Position numbers and translations under genes: made by a program | In this document: in pieces, positions 1 through 11,108 of the stretch | Position numbering within the stretch: the first letter of the stretch is position 1 | Layout: the number at the start of each line of letters is the position of its first letter | The notes under the pieces: model-generated | The model's input: the letters and a program-made list of their open reading frames with translations, nothing else | Told to the model about the DNA's origin: nothing | Databases searched by the model: none | Origin: Rhododendron vialii | Taxonomy: Eukaryota > Streptophyta > Magnoliopsida > Ericales > Ericaceae | Direction of reading: 5' to 3' | NCBI RefSeq assembly: GCF_030253575.1 | Contig: NC_080560.1 | Location: 10,970,501 to 11,034,500 of the forward strand | Length of the DNA: 64,000 nt

Positions 1-891
1 AAACCACCACCCAGAAGATGTGTCTGCCATATTGATTTCAGTCACCATTGCGACCAACTGGTCTTCCACCATATTGGCAGAAGTTTTTTGCTTCTTGGAG
101 CGACAATCTTTAGCGTAGTGCCCTTTTTTACCGCAATTGTAGCATTTATCGTTCTTCTTCTTATTGTTCCTCTTCCTTTTGTTGTTGGGACGGTTAGAAC
201 TAGAACCAAATCCAGATTCAATGTTATGAACATCAGTTTTAAAAGAATTCTCTCCCTTCTTATCTCTATTACGAGATTCCTCTTCAATTCGGAGATGTTT
301 CTGAATTTGCTCAAGGGAGAAATCTTCCGCCTTATGCAGAAGTTTCTTCCTGTAGCCTTTCCACGACGACGGCAATTTTGCAATAATAGCCCCAACTTGA
401 AAAGCCTCAGGAAGAATGATGTTCATACTACTGATGTTATTAACAACAGTTTGCAAAGCATGAATCTGGTCTAAAATGGGCTTGGTATCAATCATACGAA
501 AATCGAAGTATTCGGCAATTAGAAATTTGTTTGTACCTTCTTCTTGAACCTTATACTTGAATTCCAGAGCATTCCAAATTTCTGTTGCAGTCTTTGTTTC
601 TTCGTAAAAATCATAGAGACGATCTGACAAAGCATGCAAAATATGCCCACGGCACATCAACGCATCTTCGGCACGTTGAAGCCTTTGTTCCTTGAATTTA
701 TCTGCTCCCGACTCCGGAGGGTCTGGAATTGGTTGAGTGTTCGGATCAAGGATGTAGTATAACTTCAATGCAGTTAGAAGGAAAATCATCTTGTCTTTCC
801 AACGGGTGAAGTTGTTGCCATCAAACTGATCCAACTTGATGAGATCCTGATTCATCATCTTAATAGAAGACTCGTTCTTCGCCGCTGCCAT
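1..891 (-). mobile_element. Copia LTR retrotransposon, gag region, cut by window edge
   Basis: Read on the minus strand from the ATG at 891, the frame encodes a Ty1-copia type Gag (UBN2-like) and reads open to the window edge. It begins MAAAKNESSIKMMNQDLIK, includes the usual FDGNNFTRWKDKM stretch, and carries a CCHC zinc knuckle (CYNCGKKGHYAKDC) near 103-144. Protease, integrase and reverse transcriptase would lie left of the window. Together with the LTR at 914-1464 this is the 5' end of one element entering from the left. What is visible looks whole; the age cannot be judged without the second LTR. Confidence 0.88.
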
Positions 892-913
892 GATCGGAAA
901 TTACGTTCTAAAT

Positions 914-1464
914 TGTTGGGACAAAAGTTAAGATGATGAGATTCGAAGACTTTGAAGCGTATCTAAAGACACTATCTTTAGAACGTAATTTGCCCCCACT
1001 CGATAGAGTTTGTTGTTGGGTTCAGGCAAAGTCGTCCCCAGGATTCAACAAAGCCTTAGGGTGAAGACTTGCAACCAACAAAATTGAAAGACTTCCAAGA
1101 AATCCTTTTTTCTACTGTAACTATTATGAGAGAGATGATATCTTTTGTGGAGCAGTAAAAAACGTTGGGGTGGAGGAGTTTATATTGATACATAAGTGCT
1201 CTTTGGGAAAGGTTACAACTCTTGAAAGAATCACATCACTTGGAAGAGTAATCACACCCTTTCATTTAAGCAACGCACCCCTGGAGCAATTAGTTTCTCT
1301 TCACACCCATTCGTTTAAAAGACATCCATTCGTTCAATTAAAATCGGACCGTTGATCAGGCGCTCCAACTCCAACAGTTTTAGACCGTTGATTTTTGTTA
1401 ACGAACCGGAACCACGCGATGTGTACGAAGTGTATAATCAAACATGAGACAAAATGTCTCAACA
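914..1464 (-). mobile_element. 5' LTR of the left-edge Copia element
   Basis: About 551 bp bounded by short inverted ends. On the plus strand it starts TGTTGGGACA and ends TGTCTCAACA, so on the element's own strand it runs TGTTGAGACA to TGTCCCAACA. Only about 20 bases separate it from the gag start, so the primer-binding site is short or unusual. The ends are inferred from the TG...CA pattern and from its place directly upstream of gag; the partner LTR is outside the window. Confidence 0.6.
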
Positions 1465-1546
1465 AAATACATTGCTTAATTGATTAGCTAAAGGGTTATG
1501 ATGGGTTTAAAGAACATACAATAAAGAAAGAAAACCAAAGGACACC

Positions 1547-1583
<37 letters not shown>

Positions 1584-4116
1584 TGTGTTATCGTCACCCT
1601 TAACATGGCCAGAAGTTTCATATTACCTCTCTGTCGGTCAATAAAAATAAATATCAGGTGCAACCAAATTGACGACGGATTTGCCACATTAGCATATGCG
1701 AGCTATCATTTTGACCATAGGAAACATTCATTTTATAGAACACGTAAAAAAAATGACGATGCCAAGATTCATGTTTATCAGAGGTCGATAAATGCATGAT
1801 CAGAACACATTTATAATATTAACTCACACAAAAGACAAAAGTGTTCTGATGATACATTTATCGGTTATAGATAAATATGAATTTTCGGCGTGCTCTATAA
1901 AGTGGGTGTGTAAGTAGACTTTTCCTATAAAGTGAACAATCCCGATCATCAAAATGACAGAGAGCCCATATGGTAATGTCGCAAATCAATTGTAAGTTTT
2001 GTTGTAAAAGTGGGTGTGTAAGTTGATTTCTCCTTTTGTCACATTATCTTCGATTAAGACTCTCCGCTTCCGTTCTCAATCCTTGATTAATATTCCTCAC
2101 TCAATCTTTGCTCTTACAAATTATAGAAGCTTAGAATATTTTGGAAAGGTGCTTTCATGCTCTTGCCTACACTTTGTTCATGCTCACACACACGCAGTAT
2201 GTAACTTCAACTTAGAAAGCTATGTTGTTAGGCTCATCAAGGTTACTTTGCCATAAAAAGGGGTTAATAGGGCTCCAATAGTAACATAATCAAGGCGCTT
2301 TTATCTCGCAACGTATTCATAAAATTGTAGTAGCTCTTTGATGAATAATATCTCTAACATAACAAGTAAATGTGATATCAATTTTGACTTTTCAGATGAA
2401 TGAGAGACTCAATGTCGATGAAATAAACGATCGATTTAGACTAATTCATTGGAGTGGACTCCATTAGACTTAGGTTTTATGAGCTTTATCTCTCAAACAT
2501 CTATCTGGGCCTTCCCAAGACAAGCCAAGGTACTCATAGGACGTAAGCTGGTCTGAACTTCTGAATTTAAAAAAAAAACCCATCTACATGGGCCTTATCT
2601 ACAAGAAATTATTTAATACCCTGGGCATAGTTGCACACAAATTTAGACTACACAAACGTATAAGGTCCACTCCCAAGTATGTAAACTCCGTCCAGTTATG
2701 TGGTCGAAGTTCATGCTCAACCATGCCCCAAGAGCATGGAATAACTCCTCCCTCATCTACGATTCTATACGGACACAATTTTTTTGTTTTGTGAAATTAC
2801 ACGGAGATCCTCTCATTTATACATTTTGAACATGGAGACCCAATAACATTTAAAATTATATATTCAGACCCCCTCATCTATATGAAATAAAAAATTTGGC
2901 TAACTTTGTTAACAAAATGAGGAGAAATGACGATTCTACCCCTTAAAAATTGCCTACACTGACCCCTCATGTATAAAAAAAGTGTTCACACTGATCTCTT
3001 CATGTTAACAGTCCGTTAACAGGATGGTATTGATTGGCTAACGGTTTGTAGATGAGAGGGTACTTTTGGATGTTTTTAAAGGTTAGGAGGTATTCGTGTC
3101 CAAAACGTATAGATAAGGAGGTTTCTATGTAAGTTCACTTCTTTCTTTTTCTTTTTTTTTGAACCAGACATGGTCACATGATTGCATAGGAAATACAATG
3201 CACCTGCTTTGAAAAGTAACTCATTTAAATCGGTGCTAGTGGGTGTCACCATAATTAAGAGAGAGTTTATGTGAGTGGTTATGAGCTGTTTCCTGATTCA
3301 AAAGGTGAGCTCTTCTTAGAGAAGGTTTTGCAAAGTACTATTCTGTTTAAATAAATTTTGCAAATTAATAGGGATTTTATTGTTAGTCAAAAAAAAAAAA
3401 AAAGAGTTTGCAAATTAATTAAAATAGGAGTACTGGTAAACAATCTTATAATGAGGTTATGACTGATGATCGGTGGATGGAAACTCCATTAACATCCGGT
3501 ACAAAGTGCTTCTTCTTTTTTCACGTGTGGAGTGTTAGCTAAATGATAGGCGAAATCGGGAATCCAATAGTGCAGGGCGCACTACAGGTTTTAGTGCGGT
3601 ATGCGAGCTGTCCATCTAGCAATCAATTGGTCTGAATGTCATCTCGGCAACCCTGTTGTAGCCGTTCATTGATTGCGAGATTAAGATAAACGATTAGGAT
3701 GATGCACTACAACCATATAATGTACTCCTGCACTACAAGGCCCCAAGTGCACCCCTATACTCACATGTATTTTTTTTTTTTTTTTTTTACAGAAGTTCAA
3801 ATCTCACAAACTATAATTGACAATACTATTTTCGCCTCGCAAATAAAATAAAATAACTCTTGGGACAGGTCGTTTGAAAATGATGGAGACAGCAAAATAG
3901 CTGTAAGGATTCTTCGGCCCAATGTGCTCTAGGATCTACTTTTGCAGATTTATAGCCCAATGAAATATAGGCCGGATCCAAACCAAAAGAAAAAAGGGTC
4001 CATCCAGACGGCCCAAATTGAACATTTGAACAAGGATTTTATTTTTATTTTTATTTTTATTTTTATTTATAAAATGGAGTTTGCACTTTTTTTAATCATC
4101 TGCATTATTTTCTCTT
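1465..4116. other. Non-coding spacer with repeats
   Basis: No gene is supported here. The stretch holds a (GA)n microsatellite at about 1552-1581. An imperfect 22-23 bp inverted repeat lies at 1786-1808 and 1841-1863 (arms centred on GATCAGAACAC), a probable small MITE remnant. Poly-A and poly-T tracts occur near 3389 and 3771. A pair of short repeats sharing GCACTACA occurs near 3570-3750. The open frames here are short and have no recognisable content. Confidence 0.6.
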
Positions 4117-5250
4117 CTTTTTTTTTTGAAATCAGGCAATTTATTAATTCATACCCGAAGGCAAAGATTACCTTGCAATAACAGGATTGCACCAAACTAC
4201 CTAATCCAAGACACGAGTACTGCATTAAGCACAAAGACTACAGACTCAATGACACTTTGCAAAAGCACCCGGCACAAGTGTCGGCCTAGAAATCCCGTCC
4301 AGGACTAGGCAGAGAGATACCAAAATGGGATCCCAGCACAAACCATTAAACATGAAGCAAAAATGTAATCACACTAACAACATAATACAAACGAAAACAA
4401 ATATCTGCTCCCAATGACATGCCTCAAGGGCCGTCGGCCGGAACTGGACCAGGAGACCCAATCCAGAGCTATGGAGTCCTCAGGGGGATCCGAGGCAAAC
4501 CTTCGCTGACACGCAAGGCTTCGGGCGTGAAGGCCGAGGCAATGCCGATGAAAAACTTTGGCTGGCCCAACACGCCCACGGTGGCCAAAAAACAAATACT
4601 CCCTCTCGCTGGACCTGCTGTTGACCACCAACCAAAACAGAGAGAAGTAGCCGACCAAACGAATCGGAACAGATCTCGGAAAACTCCAACACAGCCACCG
4701 CCTACCACCACTGCCGTTGCCGGGAGAAACCCCAGTACCCGTCCACGATTGCCGCCGTACCACTGAAACCCTAAACAAAATTATTCACCCACCATCCAAA
4801 AACAAAAAAAAATTATTTACCCACCACCACAACCTCACCAGATCCGGGGGAGACCTGAATTGGCACACAACTGGACTGGAAAACCAGCCGGTAGAAGAGG
4901 CGGAAGACCGCCGGAAAACAAAAACCTAACTCCACAAACCTCACCTTATTGAACCCTTCCATCGACCACTAGCTACCGGTCTGAGCTCCCACCGCGAGGA
5001 TGGAACGAAAAGACCAACACGCCATGGCCGGAGTCCCCACCGAACTCAACAACTGAAAAAGCTGAAACCGGATAAGTGGAAACAACAGAAAGGAGAGGGG
5101 GGGGGGGGGGGGGGGAGAGGAGGAGGAATTAGGGGGAAAAAGGGGGGAGGAAGGAGGGAAAATTGAACATATGGCAAAATTGAACCACTGCAAGAGAATT
5201 TTGCTGGGCTTAACCCACAAGTGATCTATCCCCTCGTAATTGGTTTTCAA
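4117..5250 (-). mobile_element. Probable poly(A)-ended retroposon (non-LTR, non-autonomous)
   Basis: On the minus strand a GC-rich, CDS-like 5' part (about 5100 to 4400) is followed by an AT-richer 3' part. The 3' part ends in an AATTAATAAATTGCCTGATTTC-type tail and a run of A (seen as poly-T near 4117-4128). The same layout recurs at 9771-10820. This is the architecture of plant LINE-derived or other non-LTR retroposons. No reverse transcriptase or endonuclease motif was found, so it is either 5' truncated or non-autonomous. The longest minus-strand frame (4374-4778, 134 codons) resembles no family I know. The 5' boundary is uncertain. Confidence 0.4.
5097..5115 (+). repeat. Poly-G tract
   Basis: An almost pure run of about 19 G on the plus strand inside the purine-rich 5' side of the 4.1-5.2 kb retroposon. 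Such tracts are G-quadruplex-prone and are error-prone in sequencing, so the exact length is doubtful. Confidence 0.8.
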
Positions 5251-5378
5251 GTGTGTGATCGAAGTTGTGGATTTGAGCTAATAAAGCGGCGTCGACCTCC
5301 ATAGTAATCTAAAGTTCGAACTAATAGGGCGGTGTCAGTGTCCGCAACAACCTCGTATATTATTAACATACTAAGGGG

Positions 5379-5645
5379 GTGTTTGGATAAATAAGCCAAA
5401 GTGACTTATTTTTTATCCTTATTCAAATTTTTTTCGTATCACTTGGCTTATTCTCATTTTTTTTGGGGGATTATTGTATCCTCATGACGAGAGGAATCTA
5501 AAAAGTATAAAATTTTGATCGAAATCCAATATTTTTTAAATAAAGACGAAAAAAATGACTTATTGGCTTATTTTTGTTTTTATGTGGCTTTATTTGGCTC
5601 ATTTTTTACAGAAAAGCCAGTGGCTTTTTTAAAAGAACAACTCCT
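5379..5645. mobile_element. MITE fragment, hAT-like GTTTGGATAAATAAGCC family
   Basis: AT-rich sequence starting GGGGTGTTTGGATAAATAAG. It is clearly related to 36549-36908: both share a CCTTATTCAAATTTTTTTCG-like block and a GGATTATTG...TCATGA...GAGAGGAAT block in the same order. Only one end is clear, and no target duplication was recognised. The family assignment (hAT-type MITE) is from general resemblance. Confidence 0.5.
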
Positions 5646-6306
5646 AACATTTGTAGCGTGACGAAAATGAAAAAAGAGAAGACTACATGTATTTTTATAA
5701 ATTCCCCTTACAATTGGCTCCTCTTTTAAAAACTGAATTCTTTTGTGAGTTTCACCTCCATATCATTTTATTGTTCTTTTGTCTTCTACTCATTCTTGGA
5801 TCAGGGATCATTAATATTGCTCATGAGCATCCAATCGAGCCCAGTAGCAGTGTAGCACAGAAACCCTCTTCTTTGAAGGACTCCCTAGTCCTCTGGTCTT
5901 TCCGGCATCTAGTGTTTGTGCTTCCGAGCTTCCGACCACTAGGACTGTGCCACGTGGCAATCTTCACGAACATAAAGTCCACATGATTACACCTCATTAG
6001 ACATCAACATAAGCTTCCAATGACACGGGCACGACTTTAAAATACAACTCGGTATGTATACAACTGTGTCCAGAATCGTTGGATATAGTCCAGATCGCCA
6101 TTAGATGCACATGAGTAATTCACGTACATCCAATGGCTCCGTGTCCGGAGTTGTCCCTAAAACAAGAGAAATTCTCCACCACTCCCCTTAAAGGTGCGTG
6201 CTCCATCTCCAATCGCACACCACCTACAATTTTACAAAAAAAACAAAAAAAAAAACTAATTTTGTAAGCTTAGATAATATTTACAGGTGTCATAGAAAAC
6301 CCAATA

Positions 6307-6357
<51 letters not shown>

Positions 6358-6633
6358 CTTAATTTACACCTCTTCTTCCTATGATCTACCTAAATTCAAA
6401 TCAACCCTAAACGGATAACCTTTGTTTTTATCTTAATCCATAGACCATCTTTTCATGCTCACAACTCATCTTTTATATAGGCACTCTTTTCATTTTTTTT
6501 CCCATAAAAAAGTTTGTATAAGGTATTTTTTTTTCTCACTAGATTTCTCCTCGATCTTGTCCCAATAATTCTTTCAATGTACTATCTTAATTAATTGTTT
6601 TGTTGATTTGATTTTCACTTTTGATATTATAAG
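5646..6633 (+). promoter_or_regulatory. Upstream region of the LOB-domain gene
   Basis: AT-rich sequence directly upstream of the LOB-domain start codon. A weak inverted repeat (ACAACTgtGTCCag...TTGGAT and its complement) lies around 6060-6160. A long (TA)n tract lies about 280 bp upstream of the ATG, and a TATATA-like stretch (CTTTTATATAGGCACTC) near 6472. The promoter role is inferred from position only. Confidence 0.3.
6308..6352. repeat. (TA)n microsatellite
   Basis: About 22 uninterrupted TA units in the upstream region of the LOB-domain gene. Likely length-polymorphic. Confidence 0.95.
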
Positions 6634-7275
6634 ATGCAACGGAATGCCGGCATGCCGGCATGCGCATCGTGCAAGCACCAAAGGAAGAAGTGCAGCGAAA
6701 AGTGCGTCCTGGCACCCTACTTCCCCGCGGGCAAGAACCGAGAGTTCCAGGCCGTGCACAAATTGTTCGGCGTGAGTAACGTGACGAAGATGCTGAAGAG
6801 TCTTAACGATCCGGAAGACAGGAGAAGAGCCAGCGACACGCTCGTCTGGGAAGCTTTTTGTCGCGAAAGAGATCCGGTGCTGGGTCCTTACGGAGAGTAT
6901 AGGAAAGCGTACGAGGAGCTCAAGTTGTACAGGAGCCAGTACGGACCGATTCAAGTGCAAGCACCAGGGAGCATGATGTACAAACCGGCACCAAATATGA
7001 TGGGATGGAACAATAATAATAATAACAATGGAATATCTAATAATAATACTAATCAGAATAATTCATTGAACTACAACAATAGTATTAATATTCAGAACAA
7101 CGACGGCAGTTCCATTAATAATGGAGATTCTACTACGTCGTTTGGTTATTCTTCTGATCATCATCTCATGCAAGGCCTAGAGAGAAAGAGACAAGAGAGA
7201 GAGCTTGGTTCAGTCATAGTTCTTCCACAACAGCACCCCATGCATAGTCACCAATACTATCTTTCAGGTATGTAA
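6634..7275 (+). CDS. LOB-domain (LBD/AS2-like) transcription factor
   Basis: The 213-residue product has the LOB DNA-binding module at its N-terminus: C10-x2-C13-x6-C20-x3-C24 (ACASCKHQRKKC...C), then a GAS-like block containing FQAVHKLFGVSNVTKML (about residues 38-54), and an RRASDTLVWEA / DPVLGPYGEY segment to about residue 105. The hydrophobic LX6LX3LX6L zipper of class I LBD proteins is not evident, which fits class II or a divergent group. The ACASCKHQRKKC start is like the LBD22-type group, from memory only. The C-terminal half is Asn-rich (about 125-165) and probably disordered. LBD proteins act in the nucleus in organ-boundary and lateral-organ development or metabolism. The final codons LSGM-stop overlap a near-perfect splice donor (CAG/GTATGTAAG at 7265-7273), so an extra 3' exon or a 3'UTR intron is possible. 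Confidence 0.93.
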   Translation: MQRNAGMPACASCKHQRKKCSEKCVLAPYFPAGKNREFQAVHKLFGVSNVTKMLKSLNDPEDRRRASDTLVWEAFCRERDPVLGPYGEYRKAYEELKLYRSQYGPIQVQAPGSMMYKPAPNMMGWNNNNNNNGISNNNTNQNNSLNYNNSINIQNNDGSSINNGDSTTSFGYSSDHHLMQGLERKRQERELGSVIVLPQQHPMHSHQYYLSGM

Positions 7276-7406
7276 GTTCAAATAAAAATATTGTACAAAA
7301 AAAAAAATCATCAAAAAAGATGTGGCTATCAATTTTGAAAATTCACCCTAAATTTTTGAACTGGTATTTTTTTTCTAGCTCTTTTTGCTTTTCGCAATTC
7401 TTTGTT

Positions 7407-7600
7407 GGAAATTGATTTCTACACTCTCCTAATCGATACGAACACTATTTTTTCCGTCTTTTAGTAGGTGAATTCACGAAATAGTCCCCGCATGCATACA
7501 CTTTTTATAAATTTCAGGGACAGTTTCGTAAATTCACACGCTAAAAGAAGAAAAATGAGTGTTTGCATCAATTAATTAGGGAGCGTAGAAATCTATTTCC
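7407..7600. mobile_element. Mutator-like MITE with 9-bp target duplication
   Basis: A 194-bp element with long imperfect terminal inverted repeats: GGAAATTGATTTCTACAC at the left, and the complement of GGAAATAGATTTCTACGC at the right. It is flanked by a perfect 9-bp direct repeat, TTCTTTGTT, at 7398-7406 and 7601-7609. A 9-bp duplication with G-starting inverted ends is typical of Mutator-like elements. It lies about 130 bp after the LOB-domain stop codon. Confidence 0.85.
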
Positions 7601-7609
7601 TTCTTTGTT

Positions 7610-9770
7610 TAACTTATGTTGTATTTTTTGGAATTAATCATTTCTCTCGACAAGAGAAACAAGAAGTATAAAAATGTAGACTAAAGTTGAAAAAGCTCAT
7701 ACAAGAGTTGACAAAAGTACTTAAAGCTTGAGTGGTTTAGTATAATTTTTGTATCTGGTGAAGTTTTTTTTCTTTTCTTTTTTTGCTTTTGGTAATATTT
7801 TTTTTTTACATTTTACACTTCTTTCGTCGAGACGAATCATTAATCCAAAAAATATGATGCAAGCGAATCTAACAAAAATTCAGAAAAGACAAACGAAAAT
7901 ACCAACAAATTTTTTAGGGGGAGGATGCGGCCAATCATGATTGTTTGGATTTGAAATAAAAGCATCGCAAAATGTAACGTCATTTTTTTTGCGGTTGAGG
8001 TATTAATTTCGCAGTTCAAATAAAAAAAAAAGTAGTGTATTTTCAATTACCTGCAAAGTTGTTCATTTATAGTTTCAATTCAACCTGATCAAAATACAAA
8101 ATCTGATATACATAATTAGATCCTTTTGCTTATATATACTTGTAGGTACGTAATTAGTTGAGTTTTGATGGGCACCAAGCAACCAACAGGCCAGGAAGTC
8201 TTTGCTCGATCTTCACGTATCGCCAGAAGAGAGTTTAATTTTTTACTAAGTAGTAATATTAATTTATCTTTTTGTTTTTTGTTCTAATTATAAAGTATCC
8301 ATTCAATGAAGCTGGAGACTTCTTTTTCCTACTTTCCAATCTCATAACTTCGTTTGGAATTGTTAGTAGCTTGAAGTATGGATTCTCTAATGTGACATAA
8401 CACGATACTCACTGCAATCCCATTTGACTGTCTGATACTCTGATCTATTCATTTTGTCGGTCTCGATATGTTTATTTATTGAAAAAAAAAATCTTAGAAT
8501 TGACTGAACTTCAGTATCCACCTAAATAAAGCATTATTGCAACACGTATATATTTCTCTATGACCAATACTCAAACAATTACCGATCGTCCGATCACTTT
8601 AATTTTTTGTATGGATGATAAACACATCTAGATATAACAAATAGACCGGCCGATTGGATTGTCCGGTAATTTAGACCGTGGTGGATCCCATTTTACATCA
8701 GATGAGAGAGTTCCATGGAACAATGTCATACTAGATAGCCTTGACACTTAGCGTGGTGATCGATCAGAACCTGAGAGAAATTATTGATGGTTACTGCTTC
8801 TTTGTAGTTCATCACTTAACACGATTATGTTGACAAAAATTTTACAAAGTCCATAATATTTATGATAGGCGCGTGGCTGAATATATATGATTCGTGATCG
8901 ACAAATTATTTATTTTCACAGGTTGGAGAAGACGAGTCTCCACTATTTATTGGCCTTCATGGCTGTTTACACCCTATTTTGGCAAATTTCTTAACTGCCT
9001 TATTTGCCTGAGTTAGGAATTAACTCGGGTAAATAATGGCTTCAATAAGTTAACGGCTGGAAAAATTTTGATAAACGGTGAAAAAAAAGCTTCAACCTAT
9101 ACTTAAAGTCCGAAAGAGATTCTACAAACCTCTGACAATGATATCAATAATGTCATTTTTGATTCAATAAAAAGCCTCAACAAGGTCATTATGAGTTTCT
9201 TTCAATAAGAAGCCTCAATAATAAGTATGTCTTTTATGTCCTGATACAACAATTAATGCGATCTTGGCTAGTGACGGAATCAGGAATTGAAAGTGAAAGT
9301 GGTGGTACCAAATTAAGAAGGTCATTATACTAAATACCAGGAAAAAAGTGCACATATTCCAGCATTAACCATACGTCGACCCAGGTTGGAAAATTTCTGA
9401 CAAGATGTATTGCCAACCAATTGGTTACATTCCATGCTACATTGGCAACACAGGGACCCAATGATGTTCTTACAAGGTGCAACATCGTTTACTAAAGTAG
9501 GAGTCTTTCTTTCTTTCTTTTTTGTCACTCAACGTATGCAGGCTCGCGCAGTCTTGGGATAGTGAGATTTCGGAGGCTCTAAGAGAGATATGAAAATGGG
9601 CCTCAACATGAGAAGCAAAATTTGTATCTTAGTGGCATGCATGTTGCTTTGAGTATGTTTTCAGTATCTTAGATCGTGAGTTTGACTCTCAACGCTATCA
9701 ATTTGAATGATTTTTTTGCACAACTTCAAAGAATGTGCACGAGAAAACTGAGGCCTCCATGGATTATTTA
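7610..9770. other. Non-coding stretch downstream of the LOB gene
   Basis: No gene is supported. The 5' part is probably 3'UTR or a possible intron of the LOB-domain gene: a plausible acceptor (TATACTTGTAG) ends at about 8145. Further on there is AT-rich unique-looking DNA. A SINE-like patch near 9620-9720 has TTAGTGGCATGCA and GAGTTTGACTCTC, weakly like tRNA A and B boxes. Confidence 0.5.
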
Positions 9771-10820
9771 TTTTTATTTTTTGATCCGAAACACATTTCA
9801 TTAACAGTCATAAAAGGTAATTACAATGAATCCATCCGAGTATAGAGAAAGGAAAACGTATAACAAGCCATCACAAAAAAAAAAAAAAAAAAACCCATGG
9901 AAAACATGTGACAAAGGGGCAACGACAAATCCGTCGCAAAACTAGAGACTAAACCTAAACATGACCCACCGCCTCAAAGGGTCAGGTTACGAGAGGCTAG
10001 CAATCTATCACCTAGCCGCCCCAGCCAGAAGCACAATTCCAATTAGAGACAAACAACACTCAAACGAACCTAAACATGACCCACCGCCTCAAAGGGTCGG
10101 GTTACGAGAGGCTAGCAATCTATCATCTAGCCGCCCCAGCCAGAAGCACAATTCCAATTAGAGACAAACAACACTCAAACGATGGAAATAGGAATAAACT
10201 AAAAAAAAAGAAAGGAAACAAAACACAGCCACCATGGAAAAACCTCCACCAATGCACACCGGCCAAGCTCCGGTTGAGAAAAGACCACCCGTTGCCGACA
10301 ATGGAGGCACCAACTGGATCCCAAACCGAAACAGTGGAGAAAAACAACTCTAGCAAGCTCCCGTTAACACGAGCAGGCTCCTGGCACAAGGGGATGAAGA
10401 AGAAATCTGCTCGTGGGCTACAACTCCGATCTAACCGGCCCACGGCGCCGATGACTGTGAATCTCCTCTGCACAGATCCACAGCTGAAACAGGAACTCCA
10501 GGCTCCGGGACCAAGCCCTAGCCCTTAATTATAAAGCAGATCTGAACCAGACCCGTCACCCATCGCCCACCACCACACCCTCCGAATCTGGGTGGAACCC
10601 GAACCGGAAACAAACCGGATTGGGAAACCAGCCGATGGAAAAAAGACGACAGAAAGAACCTCATCACCCGACCTCCATCTTTTATTTGCCTCACCACCGC
10701 CTCTACCTCGCCGGAGTGGAGTTAGAGCCGCCAGGGGAAAACCCAAGACGAGGGAGAAAGAAAGGACGAAAATCTTGCCGCCACAGTAGAAAAGGCCATA
10801 CTTAATGAGATTTTGGGGCA
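9771..10820 (-). mobile_element. Second poly(A)-ended retroposon, with internal 115-bp duplication
   Basis: Same plan as 4117-5250. On the minus strand a GC-rich 5' part (10800 to about 10200) leads to a 3' end reading GTTAATGAAATGTGTTTCGG followed by A-rich sequence (plus strand about 9776-9800). An internal A-run lies at about 9876-9893. The 3' end is like that of plant L1-type LINEs, but no reverse transcriptase was found, so it is called non-autonomous or truncated. Open frames on both strands (for example minus 10123-10473) are not recognisable proteins. Confidence 0.4.
9953..10182. repeat. 115-bp tandem duplication
   Basis: Two almost identical 115-bp copies, 9953-10067 and 10068-10182, each starting ACCTAAACATGACCCACCGC. 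I see only about two mismatches (for example AGGGTCAGG against AGGGTCGGG), so the duplication is recent relative to the retroposon carrying it. Confidence 0.93.
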
Positions 10821-11108
10821 CTTATTTGCACTGGCCGTAATTCTCCAAATATGGACAGGGAGAATGACCAAAGAAGCAGTCAATACGGGCTAACAGAAAC
10901 AAGTCAGCCCACAACGATAAATGGACAAATTTAGCCAAAATTCAAGTGCACAAATAATTTATACCATGTGCAGTGTATAAGGTTTTTATGTACTAAAATT
11001 TTGATATTAACAAAAATAATTTTGACATTATTACGGCCTAATCTTCTGCTCCTATGTTACACTGGCTTCCTTAAATACAGGACCAGAAGAAGTCTACGCA
11101 CAACTGAG

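Noticed and set aside
4374-4778. 134-codon minus frame and its overlapping partners
   Set aside because: No family resemblance; lies in a GC-rich retroposon body where chance frames are expected.
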